The notes beneath the pieces were generated by a model. The model was not told the DNA's origin. It made no database searches and worked only from the letters and a program-made list of their open reading frames with translations. Shown piece by piece: positions 27,026 through 35,356 of a DNA stretch of 64,000 nucleotides. Origin of the DNA: Thermoproteota archaeon. Lineage in GTDB: Archaea > Thermoproteota > Nitrososphaeria > Nitrososphaerales > Nitrosopumilaceae. The stretch covers positions 62,001-126,000 of the forward strand of contig QQVN01000002.1 in the NCBI GenBank assembly GCA_003352285.1. Reading direction: 5' to 3'. Every line of letters begins with the position of its first letter. Position 1 is the stretch's first letter. A program made the position numbers and the translations under genes.

Positions 27026-27541
27026 ATGGAAAAAATTAGTTATGACATGAGCAAACCTGGTAATATTTGGCGAAAGGTTCATGGGAGAATAACAAAGAGA
27101 CCTACCAACTTTTCATGGGTACTGGATTCAAAATTAGCAGGTTCTGGAATGCCAACGTCATTTGAAGAATTTGAATGGATTATGAATCAAGGTGTTAAAT
27201 CAATAGTAACTATGACTGAGAATTCATTACCTGATACTTGGGTAAAAAATATCAATTATTTACATGTGCCAACTCCAGATCTTACTGCACCTGAGATTGA
27301 ACAAATAGATCTCGCTGTTGATTTTATTCATGAAAAGATAACTGGTAAAGAACCTGTGATGGTTCACTGTGCTGCAGGCCTTGGTAGAGCTGGGACTATA
27401 CTTTCATGTTATCTAATCAAATATCAGAAATTTTCAGCAGTGGAAGCAATTAAAAAAATTAGAAAAGAAAGACCGGGTTCTGTTCAATCAGAAATTCAAG
27501 AAGTAGTTATTTCATTATATGAAAAACACATTCGTAGTTAA
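27026..27541 (+). CDS. Dual-specificity-type protein phosphatase
   Basis: 171 residues. The signature HCAAGLGRAGT, with catalytic Cys115, belongs to the Cys-based phosphatase superfamily; the preceding HVPTPDLTAPE would carry the general-acid Asp. The closest type is an archaeal dual-specificity phosphatase, so it may dephosphorylate protein Ser/Thr/Tyr or small phosphates. The ATG at 27026 is leaderless. It is convergent with the tandem 50-residue protein genes, ending 1 bp before the first stop. Confidence 0.9.
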   Translation: MEKISYDMSKPGNIWRKVHGRITKRPTNFSWVLDSKLAGSGMPTSFEEFEWIMNQGVKSIVTMTENSLPDTWVKNINYLHVPTPDLTAPEIEQIDLAVDFIHEKITGKEPVMVHCAAGLGRAGTILSCYLIKYQKFSAVEAIKKIRKERPGSVQSEIQEVVISLYEKHIRS

Positions 27542-27694
27542 TTACTCTGGTATAGATTCTGAAACTAGTTTCCCGTCTACAACTCTAATCTTTAAGAGAT
27601 GATCATCTTTGAACACTAGAGTAATTCCTCCTTCGGAATCTGGGTCTTCAACCTTTACAAGATCCTGCATTCGAATTCCATCAAATTTTGCCAT
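27542..27694 (-). CDS. Small 50-residue protein, tandem copy A
   Basis: 50 residues beginning MAKFDGIRMQDLVKVEDPD and ending VDGKLVSESIPE. It is 28/50 identical to copy B just upstream, with a shared EGGIT-F-KD core. The pattern is all-beta, soluble and acidic. No family is recognised, but conservation between the copies shows that both are real genes. It follows copy B by 8 bp, so the two are probably one transcript. Confidence 0.75.
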   Translation of the reverse strand: MAKFDGIRMQDLVKVEDPDSEGGITLVFKDDHLLKIRVVDGKLVSESIPE

Positions 27695-27702
27695 ACAATC
27701 AC

Positions 27703-27855
27703 CTATTCTGGAATTGAGACCGTTTCGATCTTTCCATCCACAGCTTTGATGAAAAGGAATCTATTGTCTTTAAAGATCACAGTGATTCCTCCTTCTTTGT
27801 CTGGTTCTTCGACTTCAAGTACTGGTTGTCCAAGTAGCCCGTCATATTTTGCCAT
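27703..27855 (-). CDS. Small 50-residue protein, tandem copy B
   Basis: 50 residues beginning MAKYDGLLGQPVLEVEEPD and ending VDGKIETVSIPE. Conserved with copy A: MAK-DG, VE-PD-EGGIT, FKD, VDGK and SIPE. The equal lengths and absence of gaps point to a recent duplication or strong constraint. Function unknown; both might be beta-barrel RNA- or protein-binding units, but that is a guess. Confidence 0.75.
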   Translation of the reverse strand: MAKYDGLLGQPVLEVEEPDKEGGITVIFKDNRFLFIKAVDGKIETVSIPE

Positions 27856-27885
27856 GATAATCGTTTGAAAAAGTACTTTATATCC

Positions 27886-28422
27886 CTAATTGATCTGAAT
27901 CTCGATCTCTTTTGCCTGGTTCTTTACATTAGATGGCTCTGTATAGAGATGTTTTTGCCAAGAGGCAAAAGCTTCTGCTCCTATCTTGTGTTTACCCGGC
28001 CCAAGGTCTGATGCTTTGAAAATAATCTTCTCTTCAAAATCAAACAATTCTTGTCTTACTTCCTCTTCTGTTAATCTAATAAATGGCTCAAAATTTTTTG
28101 CCACTTGAACCCAAATTCGTCTGTCTTTCATTGGATTGACTAACTTTGGATTACGAGTCCAAAAAATTGATGCCTTTCTATAACTATCAATTGGGGTGCC
28201 AAGCACTTTTCTTCTTAATCCTCCAGAAACAAGCTTTACCCCATATTTCATCTTGAAATAATTGTCATTTTTGTTATATGCCTCAGTCCAATTCTTTTCA
28301 TTAAAAGAATCCCTAATGCTTCCCTGAACTGAAAATTTGACATTAATTACAATATTTTCGTCTGAAGCAAACTCTGTCTTCTCAGAAATCAATTCAATGC
28401 CTGAAATTTCACTATTACTCAT
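27886..28422 (-). CDS. Hypothetical beta-rich protein
   Basis: 178 residues, soluble, no signal or cysteines. The N-terminal half alternates strands (GIELISEKTEFASDENIVIN), like an arrestin- or immunoglobulin-type fold, and the C-terminal part (FEEKIIFKASDLGPGKHKIG) resembles an Ig-like strand pair. Several aromatic residues lie in the middle (KNWTEAYNKNDNYFKMKYG). No known family is apparent. It is divergent from rpoL, 50 bp apart. Confidence 0.65.
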   Translation of the reverse strand: MSNSEISGIELISEKTEFASDENIVINVKFSVQGSIRDSFNEKNWTEAYNKNDNYFKMKYGVKLVSGGLRRKVLGTPIDSYRKASIFWTRNPKLVNPMKDRRIWVQVAKNFEPFIRLTEEEVRQELFDFEEKIIFKASDLGPGKHKIGAEAFASWQKHLYTEPSNVKNQAKEIEIQIN

Positions 28423-28439
28423 GTTAATACTGGATATTG

Positions 28440-28447
28440 ATTTATAT
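28440..28447 (+). promoter_or_regulatory. TATA box of rpoL
   Basis: ATTTATAT-type box centred about 28 bp before the rpoL ATG at 28473. It supports ATG 28473 over upstream in-frame starts. Confidence 0.5.
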
Positions 28448-28472
28448 CCACAATAAGTTCTTTTTCGAACAC

Positions 28473-28751
28473 ATGGAAGCTCAGGTACTAAACTCGTCCC
28501 AGAAAGAGATCAACCTTTCTATCACAAAATCCGACATAGGCACTTTGTATATCATACAACATGAGCTACTTCAGGGCTCCAATGTTGATTTTGCAGGTGT
28601 AATCGTTAAACACCCACTAACAAACGAATGCTGGATGAAAGTAAATTCTGCAAAAGGCAACCCTATCAAAGAAATTTCTGCAGCTGCAGATTCTGCAATC
28701 AAGACCGCTGATGAATTAAAAAAATTATTTAATTCGAAAATCAAAGGTTAA
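28473..28751 (+). CDS. rpoL: DNA-directed RNA polymerase subunit L (Rpo11)
   Basis: 92 residues; Rpb11-like subunit that pairs with subunit D in the assembly platform of archaeal RNA polymerase. The conserved segment IGTLYIIQHELLQGSNVDFA and the C-terminal helix (IKEISAAADSAIKTADELKK) are typical. ATG 28473 is chosen from a TATA box 28 bp upstream; an in-frame upstream start at 28437 gives a non-homologous leader. First gene of a cluster with tfs, pcna and lysC. Confidence 0.92.
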   Translation: MEAQVLNSSQKEINLSITKSDIGTLYIIQHELLQGSNVDFAGVIVKHPLTNECWMKVNSAKGNPIKEISAAADSAIKTADELKKLFNSKIKG

Positions 28752-28753
28752 TC

Positions 28754-29068
28754 ATGAAATTTTGCCCCAAGTGTGAGATACGTCTCAAAAAGACTGATTC
28801 TGGATTAAAATGTACAAAATGTAATTATGTCGAAGGTGGAAACATTGAATCATCAAAACAGATTCAAGAGGAACAAGAGGTTTCAGAATTTAATGTCCTA
28901 GAAGAGAACGAGGGTTCTGAAACTTTACCTACAATTAAAATCGATTGTGAGAAATGTGGTCATGACGAAGCAGTTTGGTGGATGTTACAAACACGAAGTG
29001 CAGATGAGCCCACTACCCAATTCTATCGATGTTCAAAATGTAATCATACATGGCGAAATTACGCATAA
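28754..29068 (+). CDS. tfs: Transcription factor S (TFIIS/RpoM-like)
   Basis: 104 residues with an N-terminal zinc ribbon (CPKC, CTKC) and a C-terminal TFIIS-type ribbon. The C-terminal hairpin RSADEPTTQFYRCSKC contains the acidic Asp-Glu pair that triggers RNA cleavage in backtracked polymerase. The start lies 2 bp after the rpoL stop, so both are translated from one mRNA. Its size and two-ribbon build match archaeal TFS rather than RpoM of RNAP. Confidence 0.93.
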   Translation: MKFCPKCEIRLKKTDSGLKCTKCNYVEGGNIESSKQIQEEQEVSEFNVLEENEGSETLPTIKIDCEKCGHDEAVWWMLQTRSADEPTTQFYRCSKCNHTWRNYA

Positions 29069-29097
29069 CGTTTAACTGGAACATTACAAACAAATGA

Positions 29098-29850
29098 TTG
29101 AACTTGGTGTTTTCAGCTAAAACAAGTGGATCTGATGATCTCAAAGCCATAATATCTGCAATATCTACTCTTGTCGAAGAAGCCACCTTTGTTGCATCTG
29201 CAGAAGGAATAACATTCAGAGGAATGGATCCATCCCATGTTGCCTTGATAGATATATCGTGGCCAAATTCTGCTTTTGAAAAATACGAATGTGATAGTGA
29301 TATTAAATTTGGTGTTAGAATTGATGAATTCTCAAAACTAATCAAACGAGCTGACAAAAAAGATGCAATAGAAATCAGTATCTCTGATGATAATATGTTA
29401 CTTGTAACTATTGGAAATAACAAGAAATACAAAATACGATTAATTGAAAGCTCAGCTACTGATACTCCATTACCAAAAATTCCTTATGATGCTACGATTG
29501 AAATATCATCATCAATTTTTGATAAAATTCTTGGAGACGTACAAGTTGTCTCTGATTATCTTACAATACACGCTATTGAAGGAAAAGCAGATTTTTCTGG
29601 AAAAGGCGATTCCGGTGAAGTAGTAATTGAGCTTGATAAAACAGGTCAAGACCTGCAAAACCTATCAGTTAAAGAAGAAAGTATCGGCACATACAGTCTT
29701 GAGTATCTTAACCCTGTAGTAAAAGCCGTGGGTACTACAGCCAACACTATTACTTGTGAGTACTCTAGTGCAAAACCACTCCGAATAGAGTTTAAAGTTG
29801 CCAATATAGGCAGAATTCACTTCTACTTGGCTCCAAGAGTAGAAAGTTAA
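29098..29850 (+). CDS. pcn: DNA polymerase sliding clamp (PCNA)
   Basis: 250-residue clamp that tethers PolD, ligase and Fen1 to DNA. It has the two-domain repeat, the TAITFRGMDPSHVALID-like loop (ITFRGMDPSHVALIDI) and the C-terminal IGRIHFYLAPRVES tail. TTG 29098 is used; GTG 29107 is an alternative. It follows tfs by 29 bp. Together with PolD and cdc6, three replication functions lie in this window, though this one is about 20 kb from the origin. Confidence 0.95.
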   Translation: MNLVFSAKTSGSDDLKAIISAISTLVEEATFVASAEGITFRGMDPSHVALIDISWPNSAFEKYECDSDIKFGVRIDEFSKLIKRADKKDAIEISISDDNMLLVTIGNNKKYKIRLIESSATDTPLPKIPYDATIEISSSIFDKILGDVQVVSDYLTIHAIEGKADFSGKGDSGEVVIELDKTGQDLQNLSVKEESIGTYSLEYLNPVVKAVGTTANTITCEYSSAKPLRIEFKVANIGRIHFYLAPRVES

Positions 29851-29885
29851 AGCATTTATTGTAATATTGAAAGAGGTATACTGAC

Positions 29886-31289
29886 TTGAGACTAATCGTA
29901 AAGTATGGTGGAACATCATTATCATCTGCAAAACAAATCAAAGATGTTGCAAAGTTTGTTACATCTTTATCAAAAGAGAATGAAGTTGTAACTGTATGTT
30001 CTGCAATTAAAGAAACCACTGATGACTTGATCGAAATCATACAACTCATCAAAAAAGGAAACAAAAAGAAAGCAAAACAAGTTACTGCAAAAATAATCAA
30101 TCAACACAAGCAGCTTGCTGAACAAACAATTTCAAAATCACAAAACAAGAAAAAACTACTAGAGATGCTTGAAAAAGATTTTTCTGAGCTATCTGATTTA
30201 GTTGATGGTATAGTTCTACTTGGTGAGATGACACCCCGTTCTTCTGACTATCTACTATCGTTTGGAGAACGATTATCCATAAAATTTGTATCACACGCAA
30301 TAACTGACCTTGGCAAAAAATCATTTGCATATACTGGAAAGGAAGTGGGAATAGTTACTGATTCTAATTTTGGAGAATCGAAACCACTCATGGATACTAC
30401 TAGGTTAAGAGTTGCAAAAACATTGGAGCCCTTACTCTCAGACAAATCTCTTCCGGTGATAGGTGGATTTGCAGGAGCTGATCAACATGGTAGCATCACG
30501 ACATTTGGCCGTGGAGGCTCTGATTATACTGCAACAATCATTGCCACATGCATAAAGGCCGACGAAATTTGGTTAATGAGTGATGTTGATGGACTAATGA
30601 CAGCTGATCCAAAAATCGCAAGTAATGCAAAGGTACTCAAAGAAGTCTCTTATGTTGAAGCAATTGAAATGGCATTGTTTGGTGCAAAACAGATTCATCC
30701 AAGAACGTTTGAACCGATTTTATCCAAAAAAATTCCAATGAGAATTAGAAATACTTTCAATACAAAAAACATGGGAACTTTGGTAACTGCATCACCTGGA
30801 CCTGAAACTAAAAAAACTGTAAAATGTGTTAGTGTGATTCGTCACAATGCACTCATAGATGTTCGTGGAGGAAGTATGGTTGGAGCACCTGGTACTGCAG
30901 CTAAAATCTTTACAACTTTGGCAAATGCCGGAGTAAATGTAATGATGATATCCCAAAATCCTTCTGAATCTAGCATCACTGTAGTTGTCAAGAACGCTGA
31001 TCTTGATAGGGCAGTCAATGCCTTGGAGATGGAACTATTGGGAAAGATTATCAAAAAATTGGAAGTAACTACAGATGTAGCAATAATTGCACTGATCGGT
31101 TCTGGAATGAGAGGTACAGTAGGTGTAGCGTCAAAAGTCTTTACCGCTACTGCAAAAAAGAAAGTCAACGTAGTAATGATTACTCAAGGTTCATCCGAAC
31201 TCAACTTGGCATTTGTAGTAAAGGACTCTGACTCTAAATCAGTCGTACAATCACTACACGATGAATTTGAATTGGCAAAGATAAACTAG
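29886..31289 (+). CDS. lysC: Aspartate kinase
   Basis: 467 residues. The kinase domain opens with LIVKYGGTSLSSAKQ and has GFAGADQHGSITTFGRGGSDYTA near 185-215. Two ACT domains (about 310-467, VIRHNALIDVRGGSMVGAPG and VAIIALIGSGMRGTVGVAS) suggest allosteric control by lysine or threonine. Catalyses the first step of Asp-family amino acid synthesis. TTG 29886 is the likely start, close to the pcna stop. Clusters with pcna and rpoL by position only. Confidence 0.95.
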   Translation: MRLIVKYGGTSLSSAKQIKDVAKFVTSLSKENEVVTVCSAIKETTDDLIEIIQLIKKGNKKKAKQVTAKIINQHKQLAEQTISKSQNKKKLLEMLEKDFSELSDLVDGIVLLGEMTPRSSDYLLSFGERLSIKFVSHAITDLGKKSFAYTGKEVGIVTDSNFGESKPLMDTTRLRVAKTLEPLLSDKSLPVIGGFAGADQHGSITTFGRGGSDYTATIIATCIKADEIWLMSDVDGLMTADPKIASNAKVLKEVSYVEAIEMALFGAKQIHPRTFEPILSKKIPMRIRNTFNTKNMGTLVTASPGPETKKTVKCVSVIRHNALIDVRGGSMVGAPGTAAKIFTTLANAGVNVMMISQNPSESSITVVVKNADLDRAVNALEMELLGKIIKKLEVTTDVAIIALIGSGMRGTVGVASKVFTATAKKKVNVVMITQGSSELNLAFVVKDSDSKSVVQSLHDEFELAKIN

Positions 31290-31327
31290 TAAAATTAGTG
31301 CAAAACAATTTAAAGAAATAAACAGTT

Positions 31328-32797
31328 TTGAATCCATTGAAAAAGTCAGTAACAATTTTAATCATTGTTGTAGCTGTTGCCGGAATCATAATAATTCCAA
31401 ACTTGTCTGAAGAATTTGTCAACGCCAAAACTCTTAGAAAAATTGAATTTACTAAAACGGTTACATCCTCACAGGATCCAGGAATAGGACATGAAAGTCA
31501 TCAATTTGCCCTCATTCTTTCACCCAATGAGGGGACAATATACGATGGCTCAATAACATATACTGCTAGTGCCCCAATAGAGCTTGCAGTTTTACACGAA
31601 ATTCGTAAGGAAGATGCAAAAGGCCAACCTACATGGAGTGTTGATGGAAACAAGATCTACGGATTATCTCTAATTGATCAAAATTCAAACTCTGGCTCAC
31701 TTGAATTCACGGGTGCGGCATTGGCCTTACATTCACCATCCCAAGCATTTTCTGCCACAGTTAGCGTAGATGGTTGGGTTAGGGGAGAACCAACTGAAAT
31801 TATACAGCAAACAATTGAGGTAAAGACTGGGGACAACTCAATTACTTTAGCCCGTGCAAACGTTCCTGCAGTTATTCCTTTACACGCTGGTGTCTATGAT
31901 GAAAATGAACTCTATTACATTATTACCGATTCAAATAATGAAGAGCTTGCAAAATCCATATCTACAAAACAAGAATGGAAGGTTGAATTTGCACCAACAC
32001 TTTCGAATGCTCCAAAAGAATCTCTTTCAGATATCTATGTATTCAAAAATGGTTTAGGAGGAAGGGGAATTCATGGATACCAAGTAGAAGTATTCTCTGA
32101 TACACCTTCTCAAATAAACGAGTACAGTGCATTAAGAACTGTATCAGAAGTTAGCTGGAAAACAGGACAAAAACCCCAGATCCTAGAATCTGTCAAAGAC
32201 ATCTTACAAGCAAAAGAAGACGGAAAATTACAACTTGAAAAAACTGAGATGATTCTCAATGTTCCGCAAATTAAATGGCCAGACGGTCAAATGAAAGTAA
32301 ACGAAAACAAAACAATTAGTGATGACATGGAATATGGTGATAGCCAAATCCTTGACATAAATCTTGATGAGATGTCAGTTACTTTTATTGCCCACAGGGG
32401 ATGGGGCCCACAAGGACAGACAATCTACTATATTGTAACTGATGCCACTCCATCTGGACCTGCAGAAATGATGGGAGTTGTAGATTCTCCAACATCTGCA
32501 AATTTAATCGCAAGTGCTGCAGCAGTTGATCTTTTTCAATTCAAAAATGGAATTAAGAGTACTGGTCCTATAGGATTTCAGCCTGGTATAGCTTCGGCTG
32601 CACCAGGAGACAAGAACTATTCACCCATGTGGAGAATCTATACTGTTGAGTGGGTTGAACCAAGCGAGGCCACATTATTACAGACTAAAAGTGATATCGA
32701 TGCACTAGAATCAAAGGGAGAAGTGTTAGTAGAAATAGCACGGCCTCTAAGTAGCGATCATATCGTAAACTGTCCCTTTATTGACCCATTTCAATAA
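31328..32797 (+). CDS. Membrane-anchored exported protein with an internal duplication
   Basis: 489 residues from a TTG. An N-terminal membrane helix (VTILIIVVAVAGIIIIPNL) is followed by a long extracytoplasmic region. Two similar segments, about residues 186-315 and 356-480, share ELYYIITDS/TIYYIVTDA, DIYVFKNG/DLFQFKNG and a final helix VSWKTGQKP/VEWVEPSEA, consistent with a repeated domain of about 130 residues. This resembles the DUF7482-type families of archaea, but that name is my best guess. Role unknown; probably on the cell surface. Confidence 0.75.
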   Translation: MNPLKKSVTILIIVVAVAGIIIIPNLSEEFVNAKTLRKIEFTKTVTSSQDPGIGHESHQFALILSPNEGTIYDGSITYTASAPIELAVLHEIRKEDAKGQPTWSVDGNKIYGLSLIDQNSNSGSLEFTGAALALHSPSQAFSATVSVDGWVRGEPTEIIQQTIEVKTGDNSITLARANVPAVIPLHAGVYDENELYYIITDSNNEELAKSISTKQEWKVEFAPTLSNAPKESLSDIYVFKNGLGGRGIHGYQVEVFSDTPSQINEYSALRTVSEVSWKTGQKPQILESVKDILQAKEDGKLQLEKTEMILNVPQIKWPDGQMKVNENKTISDDMEYGDSQILDINLDEMSVTFIAHRGWGPQGQTIYYIVTDATPSGPAEMMGVVDSPTSANLIASAAAVDLFQFKNGIKSTGPIGFQPGIASAAPGDKNYSPMWRIYTVEWVEPSEATLLQTKSDIDALESKGEVLVEIARPLSSDHIVNCPFIDPFQ

Positions 32798-32831
32798 TTC
32801 ACTAAACGGATAAATTATCTTAAAAAATTTC

Positions 32832-33635
32832 TTGATAGTATTGGCAGGCAAACTTTTCATTGTTGGTGTCGGTCCTGGCCACCATGATCATATGACATTT
32901 AGGGCTAAACAAGCAATCGAAGAAAGTGATACGATTGTTGGTTATGAGACTTATGTCAATCTAGTTCAAGATCTAATTGACGGTAAGGAAATTTACAGAT
33001 ATGCAATGACGCAAGAAGTTGAACGAGCTCATCAATGTATAGATCTTGCAAAATCTGGTAAAATTGTATCTCTAGTCTCAAGTGGAGATCCTGGAATTTA
33101 TGGCATGGCGGGTCTTATCTATGAGACATTAGCAGAACAAGGATGGGATCCAAAAAGCGGACTCTCTGTTGAAATAATTCCTGGCGTATCAGCATTGAAC
33201 TCATGCGCATCAATCATTGGTTCTCCACTAATGACAGATTTTGCTGTAGTTAGTATGAGTGATCTCTTGGTTCCTTGGGAAATAATTGTAAAACGGGTAG
33301 AGGCAGCAGCCCAAGGCGATTTTGTAATCGTAATCTATAATCCATCTAGCAAAAAAAGAATTCACCAGTTACAAGATACAAGAAAAATTTTGTTAAAACA
33401 TAGAAAGCCATCAACGCCGGTTGCAATCATTAAGGGTGCGTTTAGGGAAACTCAATCAATAGTTTTAACTGATCTGGATAAGATGGAAAATTATGCAGAT
33501 AAGCTTGGAATGATCAGTACTGTTATTGTTGGTAACTCTTCAACTTATAATTACAAAGACTTGATGATAAACCCAAGAGGATACAAATCAAAGTACAATC
33601 TCAAGGAACAAACAAATCCGGAACTCAAAGTCTAA
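32832..33635 (+). CDS. cbiH: Cobalt-precorrin-3B C17-methyltransferase
   Basis: 267-residue SAM tetrapyrrole methylase. The opening GVGPGHHDHMTFRAKQAI, VSLVSSGDPGIYGMAGLIYE and VEIIPGVSALN motifs match CbiH/CobJ. It performs ring contraction and C17 methylation in cobalamin synthesis. TTG 32841 is an equally good start. The stop overlaps tyrS by 4 bp on the opposite strand. CbiE is at 12836 and BluB at 42946, so pathway genes are dispersed. Confidence 0.92.
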   Translation: MIVLAGKLFIVGVGPGHHDHMTFRAKQAIEESDTIVGYETYVNLVQDLIDGKEIYRYAMTQEVERAHQCIDLAKSGKIVSLVSSGDPGIYGMAGLIYETLAEQGWDPKSGLSVEIIPGVSALNSCASIIGSPLMTDFAVVSMSDLLVPWEIIVKRVEAAAQGDFVIVIYNPSSKKRIHQLQDTRKILLKHRKPSTPVAIIKGAFRETQSIVLTDLDKMENYADKLGMISTVIVGNSSTYNYKDLMINPRGYKSKYNLKEQTNPELKV

Positions 33636-34675
33636 ACACTGTTCTTTATTGCAGCTGACAAATTATCATCAATTGCTATTTTCTCCCTTATGGGCTCAAT
33701 TATCTTTATCAAATATTTAGAAACAGTTTGTTTTAGATCTGTAGGGTGAAGTTGTTTCTTTGCAAAATCTTCCTCAAGCTGTGAATAGCTAGAATAGGTT
33801 ACATTTCCTCCAAACTTTTCTGGTCTTTCAACTGAGATCTCATCAAACTCATGATAAATTACATGCCTTGCAATTTCTAGCAGTGGATTACTTTCGGTGT
33901 TTGCCTCTTCACACCAGGCTTTTTTTATCTTTGATGTAATGACATCATTTGAATCGTGGATAAATATGCCTGAGTTTGGGTTAGACTTGCTCATCTTTCC
34001 TAGAGCCTTTGCATCCCCTTCTGTTGGCTGGGATAATCCCGGTAAAAGTCTATGATGAACGGCAACAGGCACTTTCCATTTCATCTTTGGGAACAACTCT
34101 CGTACAAGCATGTGAATTTTTCTCTGATCCATTCCTGCATGTGCAATATCTACCTCAAGTGAGTGAATGTCAACTGCCTGCATTGGTGGATACAATAATT
34201 TTGCAAGGTCAATCTTTTCCTCATTTTCAGATCTTCCCATAATGGTAAGAGTTCTCATGGTTCTTGCCAGTGACATATGTTTTGTAAATCTGACAAATTC
34301 TGCCCAGTATTCTTTTTTAGAATCATACAGCTCAGAACCCATCACAATGTTTACTCCAGGGCAAACAAGCTTGAATGCTTGAGCATAATATTTTGAAACT
34401 TGGGAAATCGTTTCCCAGTTTCCTCCTAATTTATCATTGATTAGCGTGTGCCAGTCTGCAAGAAAAACTGTACAGTTTACACCCGCTTTGATAAAATCAT
34501 TAATTTTGAATCCTGTGCTGATTAGACTTCCTAAATGTAAAAAACCAGAAATCTCAAGACCTATGTAGTGTCTTGGGCTGGAATTTGTTTTGAATAATTC
34601 AACCAACTCTTCTCTTGTTACAATCTCTTCTGTTGGCGGTTTTGCAATCAGATCTACTTTTTCTAAAACATCCAA
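33632..34675 (-). CDS. tyrS: Tyrosyl-tRNA synthetase
   Basis: 347-residue class I synthetase. The archaeal HIGH-like motif is GFLHLGSL (about residue 43-50) and the KMSKS motif sits in GKMSKSNPNSGIFI. It lacks the long C-terminal domain of bacterial enzymes, as expected for archaeal TyrRS. Cytosolic. It is convergent with cbiH and codirectional with the membrane protein upstream (34709). Confidence 0.95.
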   Translation of the reverse strand: MDVLEKVDLIAKPPTEEIVTREELVELFKTNSSPRHYIGLEISGFLHLGSLISTGFKINDFIKAGVNCTVFLADWHTLINDKLGGNWETISQVSKYYAQAFKLVCPGVNIVMGSELYDSKKEYWAEFVRFTKHMSLARTMRTLTIMGRSENEEKIDLAKLLYPPMQAVDIHSLEVDIAHAGMDQRKIHMLVRELFPKMKWKVPVAVHHRLLPGLSQPTEGDAKALGKMSKSNPNSGIFIHDSNDVITSKIKKAWCEEANTESNPLLEIARHVIYHEFDEISVERPEKFGGNVTYSSYSQLEEDFAKKQLHPTDLKQTVSKYLIKIIEPIREKIAIDDNLSAAIKNSV

Positions 34676-34708
34676 ACTGATTACACCTTACCAAAAGTTC
34701 CTATAAAG

Positions 34709-35281
34709 TTACGTCTCATGATCATCCAAACTCTTTCTTGGTCTAGTACTGAGATAAAATGCATGTGCGCTAATTACGAATCCCACTAGGAAAATCTTTG
34801 TACTAAATATGAGATTCCATGGCCTGTCTGGATCTGGATAAGCAACCGTAAGCCTATCAATATCTGGAACATTTCCATCAACAATTCCTGCAGTGATCTG
34901 CGCATTTAGTACGGTAAAACTCCACAAAACCTCATACAAACAAATTATTGCAAAGCCTAACAACATCAATTGCAGTAAGGCCATTCTGGTAGAGCCTATC
35001 TTTCCTTTGGTGGTTCTCTTCCAGCCTATTCTTGATACACAATACCATCCAATTATACAAGCAAAGAACAACCATGTGATGAGCTTGGCAAAGTTCTCAA
35101 AGGGAATTTCTGTATCTACTAAAACTTCGCCCATGACATAGGTTCCGTTTTCTTCCCATTCGGTGTACATTGCATAGGCACCATATGCAGTGATTGATAA
35201 CATGATGAATGCGCAGACATAAAAGATGTACAAAAAGACCTTGTATCCTCGATCAGTCTCTTGCAGGTGACGTTTCTCCAT
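34709..35281 (-). CDS. Four-helix membrane protein, unknown
   Basis: 190 residues from ATG 35281, which lies about 25 bp from an AT box near 35303-35309; ATG 35290 would add three residues. Four hydrophobic segments are visible: VFLYIFYVCAFIMLSITAYG, FAKLITWLFFACIIGWYCVS, MALLQLMLLGFAIICLYEV and FSTKIFLVGFVISAHAFYL. The first loop (EENGTYVMGEVLVDTEIPFE) and the loop between helices 3 and 4 are polar and hydrophilic. No known family identified. Confidence 0.75.
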   Translation of the reverse strand: MEKRHLQETDRGYKVFLYIFYVCAFIMLSITAYGAYAMYTEWEENGTYVMGEVLVDTEIPFENFAKLITWLFFACIIGWYCVSRIGWKRTTKGKIGSTRMALLQLMLLGFAIICLYEVLWSFTVLNAQITAGIVDGNVPDIDRLTVAYPDPDRPWNLIFSTKIFLVGFVISAHAFYLSTRPRKSLDDHET

Positions 35282-35356
35282 TATGCACATGCAGAAGCTT
35301 GCATTATAAAATTTGATTCTTGAGAGTTTATTAGAGAAACCCTATCCATCCCATTT

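Noticed and set aside
34709-35281. Four-helix membrane protein considered as an AmoC-like ammonia monooxygenase subunit
   Set aside because: Sequence does not match AmoC motifs, and no amoA or amoB gene is nearby.
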